A stretch of 64,000 nucleotides of DNA from Drosophila persimilis (lineage: Eukaryota > Arthropoda > Insecta > Diptera > Drosophilidae): assembly GCF_003286085.1 (NCBI RefSeq), contig NW_020825401.1, forward strand, positions 310,001 to 374,000, in the 5' to 3' direction. Below are positions 45,075 through 56,700 of this stretch, in pieces. The notes below the pieces were generated by a model. It worked only from the letters and a program-made list of their open reading frames with translations. It did not search any database and had not been told where the DNA came from. The translations under genes were made by a program, and so were the position numbers. Every line of letters starts with the position of its first letter. Within the stretch, counting starts at the first letter, position 1.

Positions 45075-47375
45075 GCGACAAAACGGAACATACTATCGGT
45101 GGCATCAAAGTTGTTTGACCCCCTTGGTTTATTAAGTCCTATCGTTATAAAAGGCAAGATCCTATTGCAGGAGCTTTGGCTTAACAAACTAGATTGGGAT
45201 GAGTCGATCCCGCTGCATTTGGAAACAGCGTGGAATAAGTTGAAAAATACACTATCTCAATTGGAAGACATATCCATATCTCGGTTTGTGTATTCCGATC
45301 CGATGTCACCGGTTCAAATACATGCCTTTGCTGACGCCTCCATGAGAGCGTATGGAGCGTGCGTCTATATACGTAGCAGAGCTGCAGAAGGTTTACAAAT
45401 ATCATTGTTGACTTCGAAATCCAAAGTAGCGCCGCTCAAGACCAAAACGCTCCCAAGGCTTGAGCTATGTGCCGCTCACCTTCTCGCAGATCTCTGTCAC
45501 AGAATCAAGCCCCTATTAAACGTGCGCATTGAACGAGTCGTTTATTGGTCGGATTCAGAGGTAACTCTCCATTGGATCCGGTCTCATCCATCGTCGTTGT
45601 CGACTTTCGTTTCAAATAGAGTGGCTGAGATTCAAGAGTGGTCAGATGATGCTACGTGGCGGCATGTACCCACGAAACAGAACCCAGCAGATATTGTCTC
45701 AAGAGGTTGTGACGTCGACGAAATCGTTCAGTCAATTTGGTTCGAAGGACCATCATTTCTGAAAGAGGAAGAAGAAAACTGGCCCAAGAACGCTCATTTC
45801 GAACACTCCGATGATCTTCAGCTGGAAAAGAGGAAGACTGCGTTCGGGTTGACCGCGGCTGTGCGAAGTTCGGAGCTGTTAGATGTCATCGAGGGATTCT
45901 CGTCACACCTCAAACTGCTTAGAGTGTTCGTGTATGTGTTCCGCTTTAGAAGAAAATGTAAAGACCCAAGCCTAAAATTCGAAAAAACTATCTCACCGAC
46001 CGAATACAATGAAGCCTTTTATAAAATTGTCGAAATCGTCCAGAATCACGAGTATCAAGGAGAAATCGAAAAGGTTAGGAAAGGATCTACAATTGGTCCT
46101 AGTCTTCAGCGGTTGAACCCATTCATACATGAAGACACAGGGACTTGGTGCAACTTTTCGTTGTTGCGAGTGGGGGGACGACTAGCCAAAGCTCCTATAT
46201 CATACGATGCCAAGTTTCCTCTGCTTTTGACTAAGCGCTCGCAATTCGTGCGAAGCTATATTCGTCATCTGCACCATTCGAATTTTCATGTCGGCCCACG
46301 AGCACTTGTGAGCATCCTTCGACAGAGCGTGTGGATAGTGAACGCTCAGGAGGTGTGCCGTCAGACAGTTCGATCATGTATGCGTTGTTTTAAATGCAAG
46401 CCTCGATTGCTGACGCAACTCATGGGGAATTTACCCGCAGATCGACTCCGTGCTCTCCGCCCATTTTCAATTTGCGGCGTTGATTTTTGTGGACCAGTGC
46501 ACACGACATTGAAAATTCGCGGAAGGCCCCCATACAAGTCATACATTGCGCTTTTTGTTTGTTTTGCGTCCAAGGCGGTTCACCTAGAAATAGTTTCCGA
46601 TCTAACCACTGATTGTTTTTTGTTGGCTTTTCAAAGGTTCGTCGGGCGCCGAGGATATCCCCAAGTCGTTCATTGCGACAACGAGACGAACTTCGTCGGA
46701 GCGAGCCGCCATCTCAGCGCTCTGCGGATCAGGCTCAAGGAGCAAGGAGACGCAATTCGCGACTTCGCGTCAAAGAACGGATGCGAATTTGCGTTCATAC
46801 CGCCGCGAGCTCCTCACATGGGAAGGCTATGGGAGGCAGGTGTAAAAACTGCCAAGAGCCTACTCCTACGGGCGGTAGGCAGCGCGCTCCTAACCACCGA
46901 AGAGCTCGCCACAGTCCTCGTCGGCATCGAGGCCATAATGAACTTGAGGCCGCTGGGAGCCATCAGCCAAGATCCAAGCGACGGCGAGGCCCAAACACCC
47001 GGGCACCTGCTGACAGGCGGGTCGCTCATCGCCCCCCCAGCACTGCGGACTCCGGACCAGGAGAGTCTCAGTAGCTTGCGGCGATGGCGACTTGTCTCGT
47101 CAGTCAGGCAAGCGTTTTGGCAGCGATGGTCCCGCGAATATGTCCTGGGGCTGCAAATTCGGGGCAAATGGCACCAGCAGCAACTGAACCTCGAGGAAGG
47201 AGACCTCGTCATCGTGGCCGAGGACAATCTGCCGCCTCAGGAGTGGCTCGTGGGGAGGGTCATCGCCACGCACGCAGGAGAGGACGGCATGGTCAGGGTC
47301 GTCGAAATAAGGACTAGCCCTGGAGCGGTTTTTCGGCGGGCCATACACAAATTAGCGCCGCTCCCAATGTGTTGA
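45075..47375 (+). pseudogene. B3 pol second half: RNase H and integrase
   Basis: In the same phase as the upstream frame, open from the TGA to 47375 (first ATG 45099). RNase H: QIHAFADASMRAYGACVY, PRLELCAAHLL, VVYWSDSEVTLHWI, QNPADIVSRG. Integrase: zinc site (HLHHSNFHVG, CMRCFKCKP), Asp of CGVDFCGP, Asp of HCDNETNFVGAS, Glu of GRLWEAGVK. A C-terminal WLVGRV-VRVVEIRT block is present. The last third is notably GC-rich compared with the first part (about 46650-47370). All catalytic residues are visible. Confidence 0.9.
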
Positions 47376-47403
47376 AGCCGATGCAGGCGTTCAACGGGGC
47401 CGG

Positions 47404-47714
47404 TGTTGCGTGACCTTCCATCCATGGCCACAATTATTAGTTATTGATCTGAATTATGAAGTCTAGTGTGAGTTAGGCTAGGGCAAAGCGGGAGCGCAAT
47501 AAAAGCTCGCTCTCTCGCTCTTGGCGAATTCGCCCCGCTTTGCCACCGTAGGTTAGCTAGAGTAAGAGATTTGAATTGTGAAGAAAATATAGTTGTTCGC
47601 CAACCTTGAATTAGATCGAGCGTATCAATTTTTTCGCCCCGCCAAATAAATAATTTAAATTACAGCCACCCAAAGTTTTCGGTAATTTATTAAAAAAACT
47701 CTTCTAATTTTTCA
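47404..47714 (+). repeat. B3 3' LTR
   Basis: 311 bp, TGTTGCGTGACC to TTTTTCA. Nearly identical to the 5' LTR. It is preceded by a purine-rich GGGGCCGG. Confidence 0.92.
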
Positions 47715-47737
47715 GCCACTTTCGGCCCTTTGCAGAA

Positions 47738-48176
47738 TGTTCAAACATGAACATATTATCGTCAATACAATGCCACATTCGGCCCCTTGCAGAATGTTTA
47801 AATATAAATAGATTATTGTACACATAAACTCATGTAACAACACCGATCTCTAAAGAAATAACATAAAGTAGACAAGTTATGACTGCACTGGTGTAAACAG
47901 ATATCTGTAACCCATTAATACGACAACAAAACACAAGTGGAGAAAACACTTAACAAATGCGGTCCTAAAATAAAACTAATGTAAGCATGTACTCAAAAAG
48001 ACACCCTCAGTAAAGTGTATCCTCTGCGTAGGTCTAACGATAATTATAGACTACCAAATTGTACCTCCTACCTCATTGTCAAATCACATATAAGGCTCTG
48101 ATTTTAAGAATAAAATTTAGTTTGAATTTACAACTCAACTCGCAAATGTCTAGACTTTTCTTTTAAGGTCTTAACA
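47738..48176 (+). repeat. B2 3' LTR
   Basis: Begins TGTTCAAACATG and ends TCTTAACA, then ATTACG of the G1 LTR. Just before it (47715-47737) lies CCACTTTCGGCCCTTTGCAGAA, which recurs inside the LTR start. Confidence 0.85.
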
Positions 48177-49664
48177 ATTACGTTACACAAATAGAAATAT
48201 ATTCGAATGGTTTTCAGTTTAAATGCAAAAACAAGGGACGGATGGATGCATCTTTAAAGTGCACAGCAATTGCTTGTGGGGTAATCCCAATCATACGTTC
48301 GGTTGTCGATAGATTCGGAATTGCAGAAAGTTACATTGCTTGCGAAAGAGCAGAACAAAACAAACACGTGAACAATTGGATTGGTCAGCGTTACAGAACG
48401 GCTGGGAAGTTTACGGTCAAGGCATGGAATCTTTAATGTTGCTTCGACTTGCGTACAATTTTGAATTCACATATAGCAGACGTTCACAGGTTATCACTCA
48501 CATTACGATCAAATCCAAAGATGAAAGCGCTTCCATGTGGTCGATGAGGGTGGCTGAAAACTTGTAAATATCAGTGTGTCAGAGTAGATAGGCGATATGC
48601 GCGAATATTAGTTTTAGTTCCTTTCCTTCTAACTGCACATTTCTTTATGATAAACCAAACAAACCGAATCTGACCCTAATCCTAGGGTCAGTACAATAGT
48701 GGGGTTCCAAAGTATTATTCTAATATGACGAAATGCATGGGCATAGCCATCATGATCGAGACACCAAATGACTTCATCAGCAACGCAACCAGTATAACAG
48801 CACCGGTAATTGCCTTCTCCTTTAGCGTTACTGTTCGTATGCGGGCGGCGTAAGCGACGTAGCAATGACGAAAGTCACTGAAGAGGGAATAGTCAACTTC
48901 ACACATATGTACATATGTATGTTACTGCACTCGTAGATATAAGCCCATCAACCGTTTTTCACTGGTGTAGGCCGAGCAAGGCTTGTATGTGTGTGGACCC
49001 ACGCCGGTACACGCTGCGGTAAATACAGTGATGCTCACATGTATGCAGACGGCACGCCGAAAGAAGATTTGGGGTCGAAGACGGCTATCACATACAGTAG
49101 TCGATCGGTACGATGGATACTTATATGTGTGGCAAGGTGACGAGACTGTAGTGGGTACGGCTTACGGCACTACGACCGGCGTTTCGTACGGTATTACGTA
49201 CGGCCAAACCTATGGTTAGGTTTTTAAGAAAAAAACGAACTTTAATTTTCTGTTGGTCGGCAGTTGGGGTACAATTTCACTCACCCGATGGATTCGGCCT
49301 TCGCTTAATAAACGTAGGAATGGTCGGCTGATCTTTTGACTAGATCTTAGCCACGATGGACACGCGGTAATTTCGGTCGAGGTTAGAATTGTTCCTTTCA
49401 CTGCACTACTTGAGTATTTTCCTCAGACGTCCGTCTGGGATCGCGAGTCCAATTGGAAAGAACATGCCCAAGCCACTCTCCTTCCGCTTGAGCCCTTCGT
49501 TCTCTCATTCCCCTTTTCTCACCACACCTTGACAGTTGCCGCTGTAAACTTATGTCATTTTTTTCTTGCGCGTAACTGCCCAAAAGGTGCAAGGTGCATG
49601 TCTAAGGGAAGGGGAAACCGTGGGACGGTTATCCGATATTTTTGGTTGGACAGGCGCCACTACA
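48177..49664 (-). repeat. G1 LTR, proximal part
   Basis: On the minus strand this starts TGTAGTGGCGCCTGTCC at 49664 and runs to the B2 insertion point. It matches 59117-60423 of the solo LTR except for about 200 bp (48317-48516) missing there. With 32246-33337 (less the env piece) the LTR is about 2.15 kb, unusually long for gypsy elements. It carries a 78-residue frame on the plus strand (48983-49219) that is also kept in the solo LTR. Confidence 0.85.
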
Positions 49665-49678
49665 ACACCCCCCTACCA
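49665..49678 (-). other. G1 polypurine tract
   Basis: The minus strand reads GGTAGGGGGGTGT directly before the LTR start TGTAGT. This is the expected plus-strand primer for a gypsy element and fixes the LTR edge. Confidence 0.7.
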
Positions 49679-49729
49679 AGATCACACTTGGCAGTGATAC
49701 ACTGAAAAGAGTGATCCACGCCTGAAACC

Positions 49730-51719
49730 TCATTGTTTTATATCTTTAGCATGGAATTTCCCTAGGATTCGTCCTTGTAGGTCCTCGAGCTCGTAGTAAC
49801 TATTACCAAGTCTTTTTCTCACCCGTGGTTTCACGAAAGTAGGTGCCAGCTTGGCATTAAAGCCTCTGCTAAAGTTACTGTTACTGGAAGTTTCTTTTAT
49901 ACACTTCCTGACCAACGACAAATGAGACGTCTCGACTACGAAAATGATATACTTTTTCGTTGCGACTATGCTGCTGTTGAGTTGAATGCATAGCTTTTTG
50001 CCGAATGATATTGAACGAATCGTCTCGCGAAAACTGTACTGTTCGATCCTCCAGCATTTCTAACTGTCTTAATAGCTGATAGCTAGAGCCATTGGTAACC
50101 ATATGTTGACAAAACGCTATTCTGTATGGGGTCGAATTAATGGCGGTATGTGTGCTCGAACGTAGTGCACAGGAAATATGGCTCAACTTTTCATCCCAAT
50201 TGAATTGGTCTGGTTTTATATGACCGAACGATTCACGCGTTCTGACGCATTGGCTTGGGGTGCATGCACGGCTGTAAACATATGTTTAACACCGTAGTTT
50301 TGCAGCAAGCTCGGGAATACTTGTGCTTTAAACTGAACTCCATTATCCGATACTACCGTCTCAAGTACGCCGAAGCACTGAAACAACTCTTCCTCGATAA
50401 ATCGGATGATCGAATCCGCTGTAAACTTCTTTACGGGTTTGAGAAATGGGAATTTGGCGAAATGATCCAGGACTATAAAGATTCCTATGTTCCCTGACTT
50501 ACTACGCGGATACGGTCCCAAGAAGTCTACATACAGTTTCTGAAAGAATCTGTTAGTTCCCTGAGAACATTTGCATACCTCGCACTGATTAACATATGCC
50601 TTCACATCGGTGACCAAATTCGGCCAATAGTAGTATCGCCGTATTCGCTCCAGCGTTTTGTGGATACCACCGTGTGAGGAGAGAGGATGTTCGTGTGCTT
50701 GCCTCAGCACAACGGACGTTAGGGCGGATGGTACCCATAACTTCCAGCAGAGGTCATCGGATACTTTTTCTCCTACTGCATGTTCAGCACGACGATAAAT
50801 GAAACCATCAATTACTTTGACATCAGGCATTTTCGTCTGGTTGGCGGTTATTTTGGTTTTTAGATCCTCATACTCAACTGAGTGAAACTGTGGTGAACTG
50901 AGATCCAGCAGACTGTCCACATGGAGCTCGGACAGGTCTTCAGTATAGGCTCGGGACAGGGCGTCTGGCACTTTGTTGTTGACTCCTTTTCGGTGATGGA
51001 TTTGGATGTCAAAACTTTGTAATTTTAACGCCCATCTGGCGAGTCTAGAGCTCAAATCCTATTGACTCATAAGCCATTTTAATGAAGCATGATCAGTAAT
51101 AATGACAAATTCATGCCCTTCGATGTAGGCGCGAAACTTTTTAACACACAGTACAGCTGCTAAACACTCTTTTTCTGTAACCGAGTAATTTCGTTGGCAT
51201 TGATTTAGCTTTCTAGACATATATGCGATCGGAACCTCGTTACCTTCTACATCTTTTTGCATAAGTACTCCGCCCACGCCAGTATGACTCGCATCGCAGT
51301 GAATAGCGAATGGACTCCGAAAATTTGGACTATGCAAAACGGGAGCACTGCAAAGTTTACCTTTCAGGTCTTTAAATGCAAGTTGTGCCTCATTCGTAAA
51401 TTCAAACTTACGTTTTTGTTTCAACGTGTCCGACAATGGAGCGGCCAGACCGGCATAATTTCGAATGAAGTTATGATACCAGCCAGTTACTCCTAAAAAC
51501 CTTCGTACCTGTTTGACTGAACGAGTTGTTGGGAATTCTCGAATGGCTGAAACTATTTCTGGATCGGTTTTAATAGTTCCATCCCCAATGACATGGCCAA
51601 GGTATCTTACTTCCTTCAAACAAAATTTACTTTTTTCGACATTAATGGTTAACCCAGCCTGTTTTAACCGAGATGCTAACTCGGATAACACACGCACATG
51701 GATTTCGAAAGTAGAAGAT
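49730..51719 (-). pseudogene. G1 pol: RT end, RNase H and integrase
   Basis: Minus strand. 51697-51059 holds the end of RT and RNase H (VEKSKFCLKEVRYLGHVIGDG, NYSVTEKECLAAV, FVIITDHASLKWLMSQ) and is stopped by a TAG at 51056-51058. 51055-50216 holds the integrase zinc site (HEHPLSSHGG, CEVC), Asp of YVDFLGPYPRSKSG and Asp of VSDNGVQ. It stops at NRSVI. The rest (SHISCALRSS, to KDIKQ) lies in two further frames (50186-49881, 49921-49730). The frame on the upstream side ends at 51719 because G2 inserted there; the N-terminal half should lie beyond B4, outside the window. Confidence 0.85.
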
Positions 51720-53508
51720 TGTAATGTGTCACCTACGCACGTCTGTGTATATAAATCCTGCCAGGCTAGCTGTTATTCAGCGAAGGGAAGCACACGCTTT
51801 GGGTTTCCGGCCTCTGCTCGTCGGCTATTGGAGTGATGTTCTTGCCACCACTCCTGCTGGAGGCCTATACGCATTATACCGCGAATGAAGTAGCGTTTCA
51901 CGACGAAAATGCTTAACCGGGAGACACTGTTTATTCCTGAATTGAATTATAGTTGTGTGCTAGAAAGGTATCTCAACTCCGCCTCTGGTGTTGTCGAGGT
52001 CGTGTCGGCCACCCTACCATGGCCATTCCAAGCCGTTCGATTCAATGACGGAATGGCCCCTTTGTCCTGGGCGTCCTACATGGGGAGTTTGCCAGCGAAA
52101 GCAAAGCGGTAGATTAATACATTATAAAGTTTATTCACTTACTGGCTAAAACAATAACACTACCGCAAATACCATGATATAAACACCCACATTGAAAGAA
52201 TAGCTAAATGAAATATATGTATAAAATTCCTAAAAATAATTGGCAAGCTAATCTGCTTGGTGACTCCGTAATGTTACGAATTCAACCCGAGTGGGCCCTT
52301 CTCCCTCTCACTCACCGATCGGCCCTAGTTCCCGTGTTTCAAGTTTGATTTATTAATAATAGAATTTACTCAATGTCCACTCATACCTTTTCTCCAGTTT
52401 ATGGCTCCATCGGCGAAAGCGCTTTCCTTGATGACTACCTAAAGCTGCTGTGGTGGAAAAACACTTAAATGGGCACAAGGTTGGGGGAAATCATATTCGC
52501 AGGTCGGCGAGAGTCACGAGAAGCCACTACCGGGATTAAATCTAATTTTCTCCTAATTAAATCCGCATAAAAACCATGATTAATTACACTATTACAACCG
52601 CAAGTACAATTATTCCGTCAATCCGTTCTCCCTCTGCCCTCCTATTCTCTTTCTCCCTCTGTTATCTTTGCTTCCTTTCCACCTCCGGGGCGAAAGGGAG
52701 CAGCACAAATTCTGTCCACTGCTTCTGCAGGTGAAAAGTACGCGAATTCAAAGAAAAGGCCGACAGCCAATCTCCGACTGTGTTCGATCGACACTTTCTC
52801 TCCGCCGATCTGCTCGCGACCAAGGGACGGGCCCTTCTTATCTGCTGCGTCGCGCTCGATTACTAAAGTGGCGACGCCAACGACTCGGGAAGCTAGCCGC
52901 TTGGGGACCGAGCGCTTCCCAAATGTCTTCTTCCTCTGCTTCCACGCTCGCTTCTCCGATGGCTGAGCGCTTTCCAGACAATCCCAAAGGTTTAAACGCC
53001 ACTTTGTTTGGCCTGCGGCTGCTGTTGTTTGCTGGCTGGTTTCCTTGGACGATCGAATCCGCATTGGTTAACTCGGTTTACTAAGCGCCAAGACTACAAA
53101 TGGGACAACTCTTTGATATTTTCCTTTAGCCCTTCTCTTCTTTTCCCGCAGCACTTACCCCCAATCGGACTCAGCGCTATACGGCTTCTGAAAACTCGCA
53201 GTCGAATATTGGATTTAGATATTTAGATTTCCTAGAGTTTTTCTTTCACTAAATTCTTTCTTTTTCCTATTCGTCGGACCGATGCGCAACCGACTCAATT
53301 GACTTTCACGAGGGAATAGCCAATAGGGACGCAAACGTTCTGGCGGCAAATCCTCTAACAGGTCCCTGGATGAATTTTTAACCGAAATAGCCTGACTTTT
53401 CGACCTGTTAACGCCTCTTTGGTTTTCCCTCGACCCATCATTCGCCTGCCACTCTGAGCACCAGATGGCGCCCCAAAAAACTCCGAATTTGCTGCTACAA
53501 GCGCTACA
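51720..53508 (-). repeat. G2 LTR (3' LTR on the minus strand)
   Basis: On the minus strand it starts TGTAGCGCTTGTAGCAGC at 53508 and ends CATTACA at 51720, 1789 bp. It is preceded by a polypurine tract GGAGGGGC (about 53510-53518). Its inner start resembles the GB LTR (GCGCCATCT block). Short open frames inside it are not supported as genes. The left edge falls exactly where G1 pol is interrupted. Confidence 0.7.
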
Positions 53509-53642
53509 AAAGCCCCTCCAAAAGATCAGGCTTGGGGGTCACACTCCCAAGAATGATAACAGGACAGCTTGAAGCAGTTGGTTTACTGACGAAGATCTTT
53601 CGCGTGAAATCGTCCTACGTAACGACCCTGCAAATCCTCTAA

Positions 53643-53993
53643 CTAATAGTAGGCCTGCCCTATCTTCTTTTTGACCCTGGCCTTCAGAAAGGCCGGACCC
53701 AACTTCGCACTGTACTCTGATTGAAAATTGCTCTGCCTGAAATTTCTTCGGAACACCTCCTGGCCGACATCGTAGGAAATGTCTCTCGACCGTAAGTTAT
53801 ACTGCCGTTCATTCTTATCATTTTGTTTTTTCATGACTTCTAGAGCCTTGCCTCGAACCAAGTCTAATGAATCCTCCCGAGAGAAAACTGCTGACCTGTC
53901 GTCCACCAACCGCAATGCTCTCAGAAGCTTGTATGTTGCCCCGGAGGTGATGAAATGCTGTCCGAACACCATATAATAAGGAGTTGCATTCAT
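53643..53993 (-). pseudogene. G2 integrase C-terminus
   Basis: 116 residues (MVFGQHFITSGATYKLLRALRLVDDR, YNLRSRDISYDVGQEVFRRNFRQSNFQSEYSAKLGP). It overlaps the end of the main frame by a few bases in another frame, so a frameshift at about 53992 separates it. Confidence 0.85.
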
Positions 53994-55732
53994 ACATAAG
54001 ATCGGATTGCTGCAATCACCGAGCGATTTACCCGTTCGGAAGCATTAGCTTGGGGTGCGTACAGGGCCGTGAGAGTGTGCGAAACTTTATATTCCCGGAG
54101 TAGCTTTTGGAATGCCTCCGACTTAAATTGTGTGCCATTGTCGGATACTATTGTCTCCGGAACCCCGAAATCATGAAAAAGATCTTCCTGCATGTATTTG
54201 ACTACCACGTCCGCGGTCAACTTCTTCACTGCCTTCAGAAAAACATATTTAGAATAGTGATCGAGGACGATAAAGATGCCTATATGTCCACTTCTTGAAC
54301 GGGGATATGGCCCCAGGAAATCTACATCTAATTTCTGGAAGAAACGCTGTGATTCGGGCGCAATTCCAATCTTCGGTCTCTGGATTGTATTGGGGGCCTT
54401 GGTGGTCTTGCTGACATTACAAGCCTGGATATACTTCTTCTCATCAGCCACCAAACCAGGCCAGTAATAATACCGCCGTATCCTTTCTAGGGTTTTGTGA
54501 ATGCCTCCATGGGAAGCCAGTGGATTGTCCTGTGCATTACGCAAAACGTCAACCACTAACCCTTGAGGAATCCAGAGTTTCCAAATGAACACATCATGTA
54601 GCACCTCTCCTGTTGCGTGATCTGACCTACGATACAAAAAGTTATCTACAATTTTGAGATCTGGAAAATTATCAATATTGGCCGTAACCCTTTCTACGAT
54701 CTCCACGTAATCTTCTGCCTTGAATTCTGGCGATTCCAAATCCACCAACAACCCATTGCTCGCGTCTAGAGTCGCCACTTCCTCCTCATTTACGCGAGAA
54801 AGAGCACCCGGAACCACATTAAGCCTGCCGCTACGATGCTCGATTTTAAACGAGAAACTCTGCAGCTTTAATGCCCATCGGGCTAGACGTGAGTGTAAGT
54901 CAGTTTGTGACATGAGGCATTTTAAAGAGGCATGATCAGTGATCACAGTAAATTCATGCCCCTCGATGTAAGATCTGAACCTATTTATGCAAACTATTGC
55001 GGCCAGACATTCTTGTTTGGTGACCGAATAATTCTTTTGGGCTTTGTTGAGTTTTTTCGATACAAACGCAATCGGATATTCGTCCCCTTCCGGCGTCTTT
55101 TGCACCAGCACTCCCCCAACGCCTGTCTTGCTAGCGTCGCAGTGAACATAGAATGGTTTGCTAAAATCAGGACTACGCAAAACTGACGCTGAGCAAAGCA
55201 TCTCCTTCAACTTTTCAAAGGCCTGCTGACCCTCTGCAGTCATTGAAAATTTCTGTCTGGGTTTGAGCAAGTCCGTGAGAGGCGCGGCTACCGATGCGAA
55301 GTTGCTTATAAACTTCCTGTACCAGCCTACCATACCTAGGAAACGACGCAGCGACTTTAATGATTTTGGCAAAGGAAAATCGGACATGGCCGAAATCTTA
55401 TCCGGATCTGTACGAATCACCCCTTCGCCTACGATATGCCCCAAATACCGCACTGACTTCATGCAAAACTTGCTTTTTTCCACAATCAGCGTTAACCCTG
55501 CCGCTTTTATGTAACTTGCCACTTCACTCAACACCCTCCGATGTGACTCAAAACTGTCCGACACAATCAAGAGGTCGTCCAGGTACACAAAAACTTCATT
55601 TCTTAAACTGGCCGGAATTACCTTGTCCATCAGCCTTGTCATGGTCTGCGAAGCATTAGTGAGACCAAAAGGCATTACCTTATACTGGTAGAGAGGTTTC
55701 CCCGTGAGCTCTGCTCTAAGGGAACTTGCCAA
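53990..55732 (-). pseudogene. G2 pol main frame: RT palm, RNase H, integrase
   Basis: 580 residues without a stop. RT MPFGLTNASQTMTRLMDKVIP and catalytic VYLDDLLIVSD. RNase H KNYSVTKQECLAAIVC and FTVITDHASLKCLMSQ. Integrase zinc region (AQDNPLASHGG), Asp of DVDFLGPYPRSRSG, Asp of VSDNGTQF and Glu of NASERVNRS. It is the longest gypsy pol frame in the window. It is frameshifted from the RT start near 55700. Confidence 0.88.
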
Positions 55733-56274
55733 TAGGCATCCTTAAGATCCAGGCTCGAAATAAACAACGCCTTAGGAAGACGTCCTAGAATCCTATCAAT
55801 TTTTGGTAACGGATACGCGTCCTTTTTGGTCACCGCATTAACTTTCCTACTATCTAAACATAGCCTCACCTTACCTGGCTTCTGCACCAATACTACCGCT
55901 GATGACCACGCACTATCGGATTCCTCTATCACCCCTAAGCTGAGCATCCGATCTATCTCCGCATATAACAATTTCTCTACCGCAGGAGATACAGGGAAGT
56001 GTCTCTGTTTCACGGCTTTCGCATCACCTACATCAATTGAATGCGAAAGCAGAGCCGTCTTTCCTAGACCGGAAACGGAAAACGAAGGAAATAATTTGAT
56101 GTAATAAGTCGAAACTTGACCAATAATCGATCCCTTAATACAAGTCCTGGCTGAGCGATGGAATGATGTGTAGCTCAAGGTCCTTCACTGCACCCTTATA
56201 CTGCACCGATGTCCGCAGTCGTCCCACTACCTCTTGCCTCCTTCCATCCGCAGTGGAAGCATTTACAACTCCTC
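55675..56274 (-). pseudogene. G2 protease end and RT N-terminus
   Basis: From the B4 edge the minus strand encodes a protease tail (VNASTADGRRQEVVGRLR, 56262-56209) to about 56120, where an in-frame stop near 56118 occurs. The RT start (56178 frame) has EKLLYAEIDRMLSLGVIEES, VRLCLDSRKVNAVT and SSLDLKDAYWQVPLE. It ends in a frameshift near 55700. The protease active site is not in the window. Confidence 0.75.
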
Positions 56275-56457
56275 TGTTTGGTCAAACTCCTTTAAGGAAC
56301 AAGTATTCAAATGACCCTCGTAAAATAGAGAGCCTACGCTCACTTTTTGTATTTACTCTCACCATAATTGTACTAAATTCACCACTGTATTCTCTCTCTT
56401 ATGCCCAGTACTCAAGCAGTAAGTTTTGTAATAAATAGTTATTCCCTAATACTCAAC
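56275..56457 (+). repeat. B4 5' LTR
   Basis: About 183 bp starting TGTTTGGTCAAACTCC. It contains AATAAA near 56429 and ends near ACTCAAC, followed by TGGATCGATCC as the likely primer-binding site. The start abuts G2 protease coding sequence. The other LTR lies outside the window, so the ends are less certain than for B3. Confidence 0.6.
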
Positions 56458-56547
56458 TGGATCGATCCACTTTTCCCTTTCGTGTATAGACTTTGATTCG
56501 TTTGCAGAAAAAACTAACACACCCCCATCCGTGAAACCCCGATATGC

Positions 56548-56700
56548 AATGATGAGCTTCGCTATCGGTTGAACATCTTAGAAACGTATTTCAAGAATGT
56601 TTTAAATGTCCAAGCTAATATTGAAGACCTTAGTCCGAATGATGAAGGACGGGCAGATTTGGAGGATACATACATAGCAATCAAGCTAGCCATAAAGGAA
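56548..56700 (+). pseudogene. B4 gag N-terminal piece
   Basis: A coiled N-terminal gag segment (DELRYRLNILETYFKNVLN to IAIKLAIK) comparable to the B3 gag start. No in-frame ATG precedes it. It is cut by the DINE at 56701. Confidence 0.65.

Larger units (their letters stand above)
40884..47714 (+). mobile_element. B3: nearly intact, young BEL/Pao element (6831 bp)
   Basis: LTRs 40884-41190 and 47404-47714 flank a single gag-pol region. The target duplication GCCAC is perfect (40879-40883 and 47715-47719). The LTRs differ by two substitutions and one 4-bp indel that I could find, so insertion is recent. The only clear coding lesion is an in-frame TGA at 45072. It sits about 20 bp upstream of the B2 3' LTR. 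Confidence 0.95.
33338..48176 (+). mobile_element. B2: roo-like BEL/Pao element, complete but interrupted
   Basis: 5' LTR 33338-33775, leader, gag, protease, RT, RNase H, integrase, env remnant, 3' LTR 47738-48176. The flanks are AATTA on both sides (33333-33337 and at 48176-48180), consistent with a 5-bp duplication. The intact empty site is at 59112-59116 in the solo LTR. A DINE (37830-38965) and B3 (40884-47714) are nested inside. LTR pair differences seen by eye number about five in 438 bp. Confidence 0.85.

Noticed and set aside
52642..53084. Open frames of about 140 residues on both strands inside the G2 LTR
   Set aside because: Purine/pyrimidine-biased sequence gives open frames on both strands; no domain is recognisable and the region is bounded by LTR edges.
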